DNA from: CADEEN01 sp963783785
Lineage (GTDB): Bacteria; Pseudomonadota; Gammaproteobacteria; Burkholderiales; Burkholderiaceae_C
NCBI GenBank assembly: GCA_963783785.1
Contig: CAWAOQ010000017.1
Span: 62,001-126,000 of the forward strand
Length of the DNA: 64,000 nucleotides
Reading direction: 5' to 3'
Below the pieces are notes generated by a model. The model ran no database searches and was not told the origin of the DNA. It worked only from the letters and a program-made list of their open reading frames with translations. The position numbers and the translations under genes are program-made. Numbering within the stretch: the stretch's first letter is position 1; the number at the start of each line of letters is the position of its first letter. Below, in pieces: positions 36,915 through 46,394 of this stretch.

Positions 36915-39030
36915 ATGACCGAGGAGCGCGCCGCCAGCGACGGGGCTCCGGCCGACAGCTGCAGCGCACGCGCAGCGGCCGGGCCTGCTCAACCGCGAGC
37001 AGGCCATCCTGGCCTTCAACCTGCGCGTGCTGGCGCAGGCCGAGCGCGCCGACGTGCCGCTGCTCGAGCGGCTGCGCTACATCACCATCGTCTCGTCCAA
37101 CCTCGACGAGTTCTTCGAGGTCCGCTTTGCCGACTACCTGGAAGCGGTGCGTGCGTCGGACGATGCCGCATCGCGGCGCGAGATGGACCAGTTGGCGGCG
37201 ACCGCCCATGCGCTGACCGACGCGCAGTACAAGCTGTTCAACGAGCAGGTGATGCCGGCACTCGCGCGCGCCGGCATCGACATCGTCAACCATGCCGAGC
37301 GCAATGCCGCGCAGCGGCGCTGGGTCGGGCGCTTCTTCGAGCAGCAGGTGCGGCCACTGCTGATCCCGGTCGGGCTGGACCCGGCGCATCCGTTCCCGCT
37401 GGTGGCCAACAAGAGCCTGAACTTCATCGTCCGGCTGGGCGGCCGCGATGCCTTCGGGCGCGAGAACCGCATCGCGATCGTCAAGGTGCCGCGGGTGTTG
37501 CCGCGCGTGATCCGGCTGCCCGACGCGTTGTGCGCGGCGGGGCGGCAAGGCTTCGTGCTGCTGTCGAGCGTGATCCGCGCCCACCTGGAGACGCTGTTCC
37601 CGGGCCGGACCGTCGTGTCGTTTTCGCAGTTCCGCGTCACGCGCGACTCCGAACTCGAGGTCGACGAGGACGACGTCACCAACCTGCGCCAGGCGCTGCG
37701 CTCGGGGCTGACCACGCGCCACTTCGGCCAGGCAGTCCGGCTCGAGGTGGTCAATTCCTGCCCGCCCGAGCTGTGGCAGCTGCTGCTCGAGCAGTTCAGC
37801 CTGCCCGAGGCGGCGCTGTACCGCGTCAACGGACCGGTCAACCTGGTGCGCCTGGTGCAGTTGATCGACCAGGTCCGAGACGATGCCCGCGGTGCGCCGG
37901 CGCTGCGCTTCGCGCCCTACGAGCCGTCGTGGCCGCAAGACCAGTTGCCGCGCGGCGAATCGATCTTCGCGCGTCTGCGCGAGCATGGCGACGTGTTGCT
38001 GCACCACCCGTTCCAGAGCTTCGAACCGGTGGTGGCATTTCTGCGCGAAGCGGTGAACGACCCCGATGTGCTCGCCATCAAGCAGACGATCTATCGCACC
38101 GGCAGCGACAGCGTGCTGATGGTGTTGCTGATCGAAGCGGCGCGTCGCGGCAAGGAAGTGACGGTGGTGGTGGAGCTGATGGCGCGCTTCGACGAAGAGG
38201 CCAACATCAACTGGGCCGAACGGCTGGAGGCCGTCGGCGCGCAGGTGGTGTACGGCATCGTCGGCCTGAAGACCCATGCCAAGCTGCTGCTGGTGACGCG
38301 GCGGGAGGGTGCGAGGTTGCGCCGCTACGCGCACCTGTCGACCGGCAACTACAACCCGCGCACCGCGCGGCTGTACACCGACGTCAGCTACCTGACTGCC
38401 GATGCCGATCTCACGGCCGACGCCGAGGCGGTGTTCCAGCAACTCGCCAGCCAGACCCGCGCGCGCGCGCCGCGCCGGTTCCTGACTGCACCGTTCGTGC
38501 TGCACCGGCGCATGGTGGCGATGGTCGGGCGCGTGGCCGACGCCGCCCGCGGCGGTGCGCCGGCACGCATCGTGGCCAAGCTCAATGCGCTGACCGACCC
38601 GGTGCTGATCGGGGCGCTGCTCGAGGCCGGCCGCGCCGGGGCGCAGATCGACCTGATCGTGCGCGGCGCCTGCCAGTTGCCGCCCGGCGTGCCCGGGTTC
38701 AGCGACAACATCCGCGTGCGCTCGGTGGTCGGACGTTTTCTCGAACACACCCGCGTGCTGTATTTTCGCTGGGGCCGGGATGCGGACGACGAGGCGCTGT
38801 ACCTGTCCAGTGCCGACTGGATGAGCCGCAACATGTTCCGCCGCATCGAGATCGCCTGGCCGGTGCGTGACGCCCGGCTGCGCCAGCGCGTGATCGACGA
38901 GTGCCTGGTGCCCTACCTGCATGACCGGCGCGATGCCTGGGTCCAACTGGGCGATGGCAGCTACCGCCGTGTCGCCGAGGACGGCGTCAGTGCGCAGCAG
39001 GCCTTGATGGGGCGTTACGGATGGACCTGA
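36915..39030 (+). CDS. ppk1: Polyphosphate kinase 1 (one frame shift near the start)
   Basis: Makes inorganic polyphosphate from ATP. The start MTEERAASDGAPADS is in the first frame. After one extra base near 36985 the conserved GLLNREQAILAFNLRVLAQAE and SSNLDEFFEVRFADYLE follow. Later blocks are HPFPLVANKSLNFIV, HPFQSFEPVVAFLREA, the phosphorylated-His/metal region THAKLLLVTRREG, HLSTGNYNPRTARLYTD, and the C-terminal LRQRVIDECLVPYLHD. Corrected length is about 705 residues. The promoter carries a Pho box, so phosphate starvation probably induces it. sixA overlaps the end by 10 bases. Confidence 0.93.
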
Positions 39031-39488
39031 TCCTGTGGCGCCATGCCGAAGCGGTCGACGCCGATGGCGGCGACGACCTCGATCGTGCGCTGACCAGCCG
39101 CGGCGAGCGTCAGGCCGCGCGCATGGCGAGTTGGCTCAACCAACAGCTGCCCGCGACCACGCGCATCCTGGTCAGTCCGGCCCGGCGCACGCAACAGACC
39201 GCCGCGGCGCTGGGCCGCAAGTTCAAGACCGTCGACGCGCTGGCCCCTGGTGCCACGGTGCACGATCTGCTGGTCGCGTCGCGCTGGCCGACGGCGCGCG
39301 AGCCGGTGCTGGTGGTCGGCCATCAGCCGACGCTGGGACTTGCCGCGGCCTATCTGATGGCCGGCGTGATCCAGGCGTGGCCCGTGAAGAAGGGCGCGGT
39401 GTGGTGGTTGCGCCGGCGACGCCGTGACGGCGACGGCGATGGCGGCCAGACCGTGCTGGTCACGGTGCGTGGACCAGACGGCGTCTGA
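39021..39488 (+). CDS. sixA: Phosphohistidine phosphatase SixA-like
   Basis: 155-residue histidine phosphatase. The RHG signature is LILWRHAEAVDADGG (catalytic His near residue 8). SPARRTQQTAAALG and LVVGHQPTLGLAAAYLM supply the other phosphate-binding Arg and His. SixA removes phosphate from histidine kinases or PTS proteins. It overlaps the 3' end of ppk1 by 10 bases and is surely co-transcribed; a ppk1-sixA pairing is frequent in betaproteobacteria. The C-terminal RRRRRDGDGDGG stretch is a low-complexity insertion. Confidence 0.9.
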   Translation: MDLILWRHAEAVDADGGDDLDRALTSRGERQAARMASWLNQQLPATTRILVSPARRTQQTAAALGRKFKTVDALAPGATVHDLLVASRWPTAREPVLVVGHQPTLGLAAAYLMAGVIQAWPVKKGAVWWLRRRRRDGDGDGGQTVLVTVRGPDGV

Positions 39489-40289
39489 TCACGCCAGCGC
39501 CTTGCGCAGCGCCTGCAACACGCCGTCGGGGCACTCCTGCATCAGGAAGTGCCCGGCCGGCACCGTGTGCACGGTGGCCTTGAGCGCCCTGGCGAGTTCC
39601 TGTGCGGCCTTGGTCGGCGTCATCTGGTCGAAATCTGCGAGCACCAGGTGCGCCGGGCATCGCACCTGCTCGGCGGCCTGCAGCCCGTGGGCATAACGGG
39701 CGCAGGCAGCGAAGTCGGTGTGGAACAGCAACGGGTCGTGCCCATGCGCGAGCACCTGGCGCATCAGTGCACGCGCGCTGCCGCGCAACCACACGCCGGG
39801 GCCGGGGTACGAGGGCTTGGCGGCCAGCGTCGAGAACGAGTACATGACCACGCGGTCGATCGCGGCCAGCGGATCACTCTTGCCCAGTTCCAGCAGCGCG
39901 GCAGGCACCGCCATCGGATAGGCCGTGCCGAGCATCACCAACCGCGTCGCCCGCTCGGGCGCACGCCCCGCGGCTTCGAGTGCGACCAGCGAGCCCAGGC
40001 TCTGTCCCGTCAGCGCGGCACGCTTCACGCCGGCGGCGTCGAGCAGTGCGAGCAGCCAGTCGGCCATCGCTTCGATGCTTGTCAGCGCCGGCCCGGCACT
40101 GCGCATGTGGCCGGGCAGGTCGGGTGCGAGCACGCTCCAGCCGTGGTGCGCAAACCAGCGCGCCAGCAGCGTGAACTTGCCGTGGTCGTTCATCGCGCCG
40201 TGCACGAACACGACACAGGGCAAGGCCGGATCGAAGGGCTTGCCACCGGTGTAGCAGTAGGCCTCGCGGCCGTCGACGACCAGCTTCAT
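39489..40289 (-). CDS. Alpha/beta-fold hydrolase
   Basis: 266-residue serine hydrolase, intact. Oxyanion region VVFVHGAMNDHGKFT, nucleophile elbow ALTGQSLGSLVALEAA (Ser near residue 100), acidic residue around LADFDQMTP, and catalytic His in VPAGHFLMQE. Substrate unknown. The ATG at 40289 overlaps the metY stop (ATGA), so it is the second gene of a metY-hydrolase operon, a conserved pairing in Burkholderiales; a role in thioester or ester hydrolysis near methionine synthesis is only a guess. It is convergent with sixA. Confidence 0.9.
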   Translation of the reverse strand: MKLVVDGREAYCYTGGKPFDPALPCVVFVHGAMNDHGKFTLLARWFAHHGWSVLAPDLPGHMRSAGPALTSIEAMADWLLALLDAAGVKRAALTGQSLGSLVALEAAGRAPERATRLVMLGTAYPMAVPAALLELGKSDPLAAIDRVVMYSFSTLAAKPSYPGPGVWLRGSARALMRQVLAHGHDPLLFHTDFAACARYAHGLQAAEQVRCPAHLVLADFDQMTPTKAAQELARALKATVHTVPAGHFLMQECPDGVLQALRKALA

Positions 40290-41584
40290 CGCGCTTTCTC
40301 CGCGGCCTTCAAGGCGCGTTTCAGATCCTCGACCAGGTCGTCGGGATCCTCCAGCCCGATCGACAGCCGGATCGTGCCGGGGCCGATCCCGGCCTGGGCC
40401 AGCGCCGCGTCGTCCATGCGGAAGTGCGTGGTCGACGCCGGATGGATCACCAGCGAGCGGCAGTCGCCGACGTTGGCCAGGTGCGAAAAGAGTTTCAGGG
40501 CCTCGATGAAGGCCACGCCTTGCTGGCGCGAACCCTTCAGGTCGAAGCTGAACACCGCGCCGCAGCCCTTGGGCAGGAGCCTGGCGGCCAGCGCGTGGCT
40601 CGGGTGGCCCTCGAGCTCCGGGTAGCCGACGCCAGCGACCAGCGGGTGGGCCACCAGGAAGGCCACCACCTTGCGCGTGTTCTCGACATGGCGCGCCATG
40701 CGCAGCGGCAAGGTCTCGATGCCCTGCAGCATCAGCCATGCGGTGTGCGGGCTCATGCAGGCGCCGAAGTCGCGCAGGCCCTCGCGCCGCGCGCGCAGCA
40801 GGAACGCACCGTCGCTCGACTCTTCGGCGAAGACCATGCCGTGAAAACCGGCGTAGGGTTGATTCAGTTCCGGGAATCGCGTGGCTTCGCTCCAGTCGAA
40901 GCGACCGCCGTCGACCAGCACGCCGCCGACCACCGTGCCATGGCCGCAGAGGAACTTGGTGGCGGAATGAAAGATCAGGTCGGCGCCGTGGTCGAACGGC
41001 CGCATCAGGTAAGGCGTGGTGAATGTCGAATCGACCAGCAACGGCACCCCGGCATCGTGGGCGATGGCCGACACCGTCGGGATGTCGAGCACGTCCAGGC
41101 CGGGATTGCCGAGCGTCTCGCCGAACAGCAGTCTCGTCTGCGGCCGGATCGCGGCGCGCCAGCCGTCGATGTCGCCCGGCTTGACGAACGTCGTCTCGAT
41201 GCCGAAACGCGGCAGCGTGTAGGCCAGCAGGTTGTGCGAGCCGCCGTACAGCGCCGAGCTCGACACGACGTGCGCACCGGCGCCGGCCAGCGTGGCGATC
41301 GCCAGGTGCAGCGCGGCCTGGCCGCTGGCCGTGGCGATCGAGCCGACGCCGCCTTCGAGCGCCGCCATGCGCTCCTCGAACACCGCATTGGTCGGGTTGC
41401 TGATGCGGCTGTAGACATGCCCCGAGCGCTCGAGGTTGAACAGCGACGCGGCATGCTCGCTGGAATCGAACACGAACGAGGTCGACAGGTGGATCGGCAG
41501 CGCGCGCGCGCCGGTGGCGGGGTCGGGCGCGGCGCCGGCATGCAGCGCCAGCGTGTCGAAACCGGGGTCGGAGGGGCCGGGCAT
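40286..41584 (-). CDS. metY: O-acetylhomoserine sulfhydrylase / aminocarboxypropyltransferase
   Basis: PLP enzyme of the Cys/Met metabolism family that makes homocysteine from O-acetylhomoserine and sulfide. 432 residues, intact. Seen: FDTLALHAGAAPDPATGAR, GHVYSRISNPTNAVFEERMAALEGG, SSSALYGGSHNLL, VDSTFTTPYLMRPF and the PLP Lys in FHSATKFLCGHGTVVGG. The C-terminal SLVIHPASTTHFRMD is typical. The ATG at 41584 (MPGPSDPGF) has a GGGA ribosome-binding site, preferred over 41626. O-succinylhomoserine use cannot be excluded by sequence alone. Operon with the hydrolase. Confidence 0.93.
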   Translation of the reverse strand: MPGPSDPGFDTLALHAGAAPDPATGARALPIHLSTSFVFDSSEHAASLFNLERSGHVYSRISNPTNAVFEERMAALEGGVGSIATASGQAALHLAIATLAGAGAHVVSSSALYGGSHNLLAYTLPRFGIETTFVKPGDIDGWRAAIRPQTRLLFGETLGNPGLDVLDIPTVSAIAHDAGVPLLVDSTFTTPYLMRPFDHGADLIFHSATKFLCGHGTVVGGVLVDGGRFDWSEATRFPELNQPYAGFHGMVFAEESSDGAFLLRARREGLRDFGACMSPHTAWLMLQGIETLPLRMARHVENTRKVVAFLVAHPLVAGVGYPELEGHPSHALAARLLPKGCGAVFSFDLKGSRQQGVAFIEALKLFSHLANVGDCRSLVIHPASTTHFRMDDAALAQAGIGPGTIRLSIGLEDPDDLVEDLKRALKAAEKAR

Positions 41585-41668
41585 GGAGCGTTCCCTTGGG
41601 ATGGCGAGGATGTCGGTCGACGGCATTGTGTGCTATGTTTTTTCGGCCATCACCGACCGGAGCCGGCC

Positions 41669-42130
41669 ATGAAAGTCAGCGACATCCTGCGCGTCAAGGG
41701 CAGTACGCTCTACACCACCAGCCCCGACGAACCGCTGGCCGACGCGCTGCGCACGATGGCAGGCCTGGACATCGGCTCACTGGTCGTGATGAGCCACGGC
41801 GAAGTGGTCGGCATGCTGACCTTTCGCGAGGTGATCCAGGCCGTGGTGCGCAACGGCGGCACGATCGGCACGACCATCGTGCGCACGGTGATGGACGACT
41901 TTCCACTCACCTGCACCCCCGAGACCGACCTCGACGAAGTGCGCCGCATGATGCTGCAGCGCCACGCGCGCTACCTGCCGGTGATGAACCAGCGCACGCT
42001 GATGGGCGTGATCTCGTTCTACGACGTGGCCAAGGCGGTCGTCGATTCGCAGGACTTCGAGAACCGCATGCTGAAGGCCTACATCCGCGACTGGCCGGTC
42101 GAGGCGGCAGAGGAAGGCAAGGGCGAGTAG
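41669..42130 (+). CDS. CBS-domain protein
   Basis: 153-residue protein consisting of two CBS motifs. The first is MKVSDILRVKGSTLYTTSPDEPLADALRTM followed by GSLVVMSHGEVVGMLTFREVIQAV. The second is VMDDFPLTCTPETDLDEVRRMMLQRHARYLPVMNQRTLMGVISFYDV. CBS pairs bind adenine nucleotides and usually regulate a partner; no partner domain is present here. Intact, with ATG 41669, divergent from metY across 84 bases. Confidence 0.9.
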   Translation: MKVSDILRVKGSTLYTTSPDEPLADALRTMAGLDIGSLVVMSHGEVVGMLTFREVIQAVVRNGGTIGTTIVRTVMDDFPLTCTPETDLDEVRRMMLQRHARYLPVMNQRTLMGVISFYDVAKAVVDSQDFENRMLKAYIRDWPVEAAEEGKGE

Positions 42131-42189
42131 TCCCGCGTTCCGCCTCGACGGGTGAGGGCGCGGAGGGGCGCTGGCGCGGCAGCGCGCGA

Positions 42190-42451
42190 GCATCGGCGCG
42201 AGCAAAGCCGCAGGCGGGCCACCGGCAGCGCTTCGATGCGGCGGCCTTCGCTGCGCTCAGGCTCCCCTGCGCTGCTCGGTCACGCGGCCCGTCGCATAAC
42301 TCGCTGCGTTCGCTGCGCTCACTGCGCTCGAACAGATGCGACGAGTCAGATCACGAAGCGCGCCAAGGCGCGCGGCCACGAGCCCTGCGCTGCTCGGCGC
42401 CGCATAGGCGCGCTGCCGGCGGCCCGCCTGCGGCTTTGCTCGCGCCGATGC
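42190..42451. repeat. 42-bp inverted repeat flanking a structured non-coding core
   Basis: The 377-base gap between the CBS gene and aroC holds no credible gene. Arms at 42190-42231 and 42410-42451 are complementary over 42 bases with a single mismatch. The core contains a second inverted pair (GTCGCAT at 42291-42297, ATGCGAC at 42336-42342), a 15-base direct repeat (CCCTGCGCTGCTCGG at 42265 and 42383), and several CGCTGCGCTCA-like units. It resembles a REP/MITE-type intergenic element or a large cruciform. Confidence 0.75.
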
Positions 42452-42507
42452 CGGCACGCCCGCTGTCACAATGGAACCGTCCCGCAGCGCATTCGCACAC
42501 AACGACC

Positions 42508-43609
42508 ATGTCCGGCAGCACCTTCGGCCACCTCTTTTGCGTCACCAACTTCGGCGAGAGCCACGGCCCGGCGATCGGTTGCGTGATCGACGGCTGCCCG
42601 CCGGGCATGCGACTGACCGAAGCCGACATCCAGCCCGACCTCGATCGTCGCCGCCCCGGCACCAGCCGGCATGTGACGCAACGCAGCGAAGCCGACGCGG
42701 TGCAGATCCTGTCGGGCGTGTACGAGGGCCTCACCACCGGCACGCCGATCGCATTGCTGATCCACAACACCGACCAGCGCAGCAAGGACTACGGCAACCT
42801 GCTCGACACCTTCCGCCCCGGCCATGCCGACTACACCTACTGGCGCAAGTACGGCCTGCGCGACCCGCGCGGCGGCGGGCGGGCGTCGGCTCGGTTGACG
42901 GCACCGATGGTGGCGGCCGGCGCGGTCGCGAAGAAGTGGCTGCGTGAGAAGCACGGCACGGTGTTCACGGCCTGGATGGCGGCGCTCGGCGAGATCGAGA
43001 TCCCGTTCGAGAGCTTCGCCGAGATCGGCAACAACCCGTTCTTTGCGCCCAATGCCGGCATCGTGCCGCGCCTGGAGGCCTATCATGGATGCGCTGCGCA
43101 AGTCGGGCGACTCGGTCGGCGCGCGCATCGAGGTGTTGGCGCAGCACGTGCCGGTCGGTTTGGGCGAACCGCTGTTCGACAAGCTCGACGCCGACATCGC
43201 CTACGCGATGATGGGCATCAACGCCGTCAAGGGCGTCGAGATCGGCGATGGCTTCAAGGTCGTCGCCCAGCGCGGCAGCGAGCACGGCGACGAACTGAGC
43301 CCGGCAGGCTTTCGCAGCAACCACGCCGGCGGTGTGCTTGGCGGCATATCGACCGGGCAGGACCTGCGCGTTGCGATCGCGATCAAGCCGACCAGCTCGA
43401 TTCGCCTGCCGCGCGCGTCGATCGACCGCGCCGGCCAGGCGACCACGGTGGAGACCCACGGCCGCCACGATCCCTGCGTGGGCATCCGCGCGGCGCCGAT
43501 CGCCGAAGCGATGCTGGCGCTGGTGGTGATGGACCACGCGCTGCGCCAACGCGCGCAGAACGCCGACGTGGTGCTGCCCGTTGCCCCGATCCCCGGCAGC
43601 CTGCCGTGA
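42508..43609 (+). CDS. aroC: Chorismate synthase (one frame shift)
   Basis: Last step of the shikimate pathway, EPSP to chorismate, with reduced FMN. Signature blocks are FCVTNFGESHGPAIGCVIDGCPPG at the start, DGRRPGTSRHVTQR-like (here LDRRRPGTSRHVTQRSEAD), GRASARLTAPMVAAGAVA, then after the shift HAGGVLGGISTGQDLRVAIAIKPTSS and THGRHDPCVGIRAAPIAEAM. One extra base near 43084 (GAG GCC TAT, extra C, ATG GAT GCG) is needed. Corrected length is 366 residues, normal. The MFS transporter start overlaps its stop (GTGA). Confidence 0.94.
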
Positions 43610-44811
43610 CTTCGGCCGCGGCGGCAGCCACGCCGCGCGACTCGCTGGTGCCCTTCGGGGCGGTCAGCTTCGCCTACTTTGCCTCGATCGGGCTGTTCAA
43701 CCCCTACGCCCCGCTCTGGTTCCAGTCGCTGGGTTTCTCGACGCTGGCGATCGGCGCCATCGCATCGCTGCAATCGTGGACCCGCGTCGTCGTGCCCTAC
43801 GCCTGGAGCTGGATCGGCGACCACTGGGGTCGCGGTGCCCGGCGTGTCGATCTGCTGCGCGTCGCCACCGCGCTGATCGTCGCGGCCTCGCTGGGGCTGC
43901 TGGCGTTCACCGACCCGGCCGCGGTGACGGTGATCGTGGTCCTGATCTTCCTGGCCAACGGTGCCGTCGTGCCGCTGTCCGAGGCCGCGGTGGCGCAGCA
44001 CCTGACCACCGGCGAGGGCTTCGACGTCGGGCGTTACGGCCGGGTGCGCATGTGGGGTTCGGTTGGATTCCTGGTCGCCGTCAGCGTGTTCGGCGTGCTG
44101 CTGCAGGCCACCGGGATCGCCGCCTTGCCCGCCTTCGTCGTGCTGATGTTCGTATTGCTGGCGGCATCGAGCTGGGGCCTGCCGCGCAAGGCGGGCGCGG
44201 CGGCGGCAACGCACACGGCAGGCCAGGCCGGCGTATGGCGCGTTCTCGCGCAGCCTGCCGTGGCCTGGTTCTTTGCCGGCATGTTCTTCACCGTGCTGGC
44301 CCACACCGCCCTGTATGCCTTCCTGTCGCTCTACCTCGATGCACTGGGCTACGGCAAGGGCGCGGTCGGTGCGCTGTGGGCGGTGTCGGTGGCGGTCGAG
44401 ATCGCCTTCTTCTGGACCCAGGGGCGGTGGTTCGCGCGCTGGACGGCACATACCTGGCTGGTCGTCGCGGCACTGGCCTCGGTGCTGCGATTCGCTGCAA
44501 TGGCGCTTTTCGGTGGTGGCTGGCTGGTGCTGGTGCTGGCGCAAAGCCTGCACGCCTTCACCTTCGCGGCGCACCACGCCGCCTGCATCAGCGTCATCGA
44601 TCGCCACTTTCGCGGGCCGCTGCGCGGCCGCGGCCAGGCGCTGTACGCCACGCTGGGCTATGGCCTGTCGGGCGTGATCGGTGGGGTCGCCGGTGGTGCC
44701 ATCAGCCAGCGCTGGGGCTTTCCGGCGGTGTTCGCGGCGGCGGCGCTGGTCTCGCTGGTGGCCACGGCATGTTGCTGGCGCAGCCGCGCCCTGGCACGGC
44801 AGGCGGCGTGA
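43606..44811 (+). CDS. MFS transporter (PPP/HcaT-like)
   Basis: About 401 residues with 12 predicted helices, intact. It is of the MFS_1-like group that includes phenylpropionate permease HcaT: VPFGAVSFAYFASIGLFNPYAPLWF at the start, a cytoplasmic basic GDHWGRGARR loop, EGFDVGRYGRVRMWGSVGFLVAV, and HAACISVIDRHFRGPLRGRGQALY near the C-terminus. The GTG at 43606 overlapping the aroC stop is the likely start; the open frame upstream is shadow of aroC and the repeat region. Substrate unknown. Confidence 0.88.
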   Translation: MTSAAAAATPRDSLVPFGAVSFAYFASIGLFNPYAPLWFQSLGFSTLAIGAIASLQSWTRVVVPYAWSWIGDHWGRGARRVDLLRVATALIVAASLGLLAFTDPAAVTVIVVLIFLANGAVVPLSEAAVAQHLTTGEGFDVGRYGRVRMWGSVGFLVAVSVFGVLLQATGIAALPAFVVLMFVLLAASSWGLPRKAGAAAATHTAGQAGVWRVLAQPAVAWFFAGMFFTVLAHTALYAFLSLYLDALGYGKGAVGALWAVSVAVEIAFFWTQGRWFARWTAHTWLVVAALASVLRFAAMALFGGGWLVLVLAQSLHAFTFAAHHAACISVIDRHFRGPLRGRGQALYATLGYGLSGVIGGVAGGAISQRWGFPAVFAAAALVSLVATACCWRSRALARQAA

Positions 44812-44950
44812 TCGGACGCCGCGCGAGGTCGCTGCCCTGCCGCAGGTCGAAGGCACTTGGTCCGGCAACGCACTGCCGGGCTGTGCTGCGGTTACGCTGC
44901 GGGTTCCACGGCAGCCCCGCATCGGAGCCATCGCTGAACACCACCGCCAC

Positions 44951-46267
44951 ATGATGACGACCGCTTCACCCCTCGCCGATCCGTCCCGGGACCCACGCGC
45001 GTTCCTGCGGGCGCTCTACGACTGCGCCGTCGAGCGTGCGATGCCGGCGCGCGTGATGGCCGGGCATCTGCCGGCGCCGCCCAAGGGCCGCACCGTCGTC
45101 ATCGGTGGCGGCAAGGCCAGTGGCGCGATGGCCGCTGCGCTGGATGCGCTGTGGCCGGCCGCAGCACCGCTGTCGGGCCTGGTGTTGACGCGCTACCACC
45201 ACACGCCGCCGGCCTATGCGGCACGGCCCGGGCGCATCCGCGTGCTCGAGGCCGCGCACCCGGTGCCCGACGAGGCCGGCCGCCAGGGTGCCCTCGCGAT
45301 GCTCGAAACCGTGCGCGGCCTGACGACGGACGACCTGGTGATCGCGCTCGTCTCCGGCGGCGGCTCGGCGCTGCTGTCGCTGCCGGTCGCCGGTCTTTCG
45401 TTCGAGGACAAGCAGCAGGTCAACCGTGCGCTGCTGGCCAGTGGGGCGTCGATCGACGAAATGAACTGCGTGCGCAAGCATCTGTCGGCGATCAAGGGCG
45501 GGCGCCTGGCGGCGGCCTGCGCGCCGGCGCCGGTGCTGACGCTGCTGATCTCCGACGTGCCGGGTGACGTGCCCGAAGTGATCGCCAGCGGCCCGACGCT
45601 GCCCGATCCGACCACCTGTGCCGACGCGTTGGCGATCATCGATCGCTACCGCATTGCGTTGCCCGCGGCCGTGCGTGCCGGTCTCGAGAGTGGTGCCTGC
45701 GAGTCCCCGAAGCCGGGTGACCCGCGCTTTGCCGGCCATGCCGTGCGCATGATCGCAACGCCACAGCAGAGCCTGGAAGCTGCCGCGGCGCTGGCCCGCA
45801 GCGCCGGACTGGCTGCGCACGTCCTCTCCGACGAAATCGAAGGCGAGTCTCGCGAGGTGGGCAAGGTCCACGCCGCGCTGGCACGCGCCGTGGCCCGGCG
45901 GGGGACACCGTTCTCCAGGCCCTGCGTGATCCTGTCGGGCGGCGAGACCACCGTCACCGTGCGACAGAAGGGTGGCCGGGGAGGCCGCGCCGGTGAGTTC
46001 GCACTCGGCTGTGCGATCGCGCTGCAGGCTGAGCCGGGCGTCTACGTGCTGGCGGCAGACACCGACGGCATCGACGGGATCGAGGACAACGCCGGCGCGA
46101 TCGTGACGCCCGACACGCTCGCGCGTGCGTCGGCACGGGGCCTGTCGCCCGCGGGCTGCCTCGACCGCAACGACGCTTACAACTTCTTCGCGCCGATCGG
46201 CGATCTGGTCGTCACCGGGCCGACCTTCACCAACGTCAATGACTTCCGCGCCGTGCTGGTGCTGTAG
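44951..46267 (+). CDS. Glycerate kinase / MOFRL-family (TtuD-like) protein
   Basis: About 438 residues, intact. It has the two-domain architecture of class II glycerate 2-kinases, often misnamed hydroxypyruvate reductase. The N-terminal GRTVVIGGGKASGAMAAAL, AHPVPDEAGRQGALAML, ALVSGGGSALLSLPV and NCVRKHLSAIKGGRLA are followed by the C-terminal MOFRL domain (CVILSGGETTVTVRQKGGRGGRAGEFALG, AADTDGIDGIEDNAGAI). It phosphorylates glycerate, linking C2/C3 acid catabolism to 2- or 3-phosphoglycerate. Start is ATG 44951 (or 44954). No glyoxylate pathway genes are adjacent. Confidence 0.9.
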   Translation: MMTTASPLADPSRDPRAFLRALYDCAVERAMPARVMAGHLPAPPKGRTVVIGGGKASGAMAAALDALWPAAAPLSGLVLTRYHHTPPAYAARPGRIRVLEAAHPVPDEAGRQGALAMLETVRGLTTDDLVIALVSGGGSALLSLPVAGLSFEDKQQVNRALLASGASIDEMNCVRKHLSAIKGGRLAAACAPAPVLTLLISDVPGDVPEVIASGPTLPDPTTCADALAIIDRYRIALPAAVRAGLESGACESPKPGDPRFAGHAVRMIATPQQSLEAAAALARSAGLAAHVLSDEIEGESREVGKVHAALARAVARRGTPFSRPCVILSGGETTVTVRQKGGRGGRAGEFALGCAIALQAEPGVYVLAADTDGIDGIEDNAGAIVTPDTLARASARGLSPAGCLDRNDAYNFFAPIGDLVVTGPTFTNVNDFRAVLVL

Positions 46268-46298
46268 CCAGATGGGTCGGGCGGCGCGCCCCGTCTGA

Positions 46299-46312
46299 TT
46301 GATTTGGCGCAA
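46299..46312 (+). promoter_or_regulatory. Candidate FNR/ANR-type operator
   Basis: TTGATTTGGCGCAA has the TTGAT-N4-xxCAA layout of FNR/ANR/DNR boxes, with one clean half-site and one partial. It lies about 83 bases before the ATG of a Crp/Fnr-family gene, consistent with autoregulation or anaerobic control. Confidence 0.4.
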
Positions 46313-46394
46313 CATGGCGGCGCCGGCTTCGGGTCAGAGTTGGCGCAGCGGTGCTTCGGTGCCGCGAGCATGTCTGTCGAAGATTCCTCGCGAA

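Noticed and set aside
36466..38946. 826-codon minus-strand open frame opposite polA/ppk1
   Set aside because: Low-complexity His/Gln/Arg-rich translation with no motifs; it lies opposite two strongly conserved genes.
41585..41668. SAM- or SAH-type riboswitch upstream of metY
   Set aside because: The 84-base spacer shared with the divergent CBS gene is too short and shows no recognisable aptamer pairing; only a T-run and a ribosome-binding site are visible.
42131..42507. CRISPR array or IS remnant in the repeat-rich gap
   Set aside because: Repeats are inverted or irregular, with no evenly spaced direct repeats and spacers. No transposase sequence or target duplication was seen.
43084..43084. 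Programmed +1 ribosomal frameshifting of the prfB type at individual genes
   Set aside because: No shared slippery codon, stop codon at the shift, internal Shine-Dalgarno or downstream structure was seen across the sites. Kept only as a remote alternative under the directional-bias finding.
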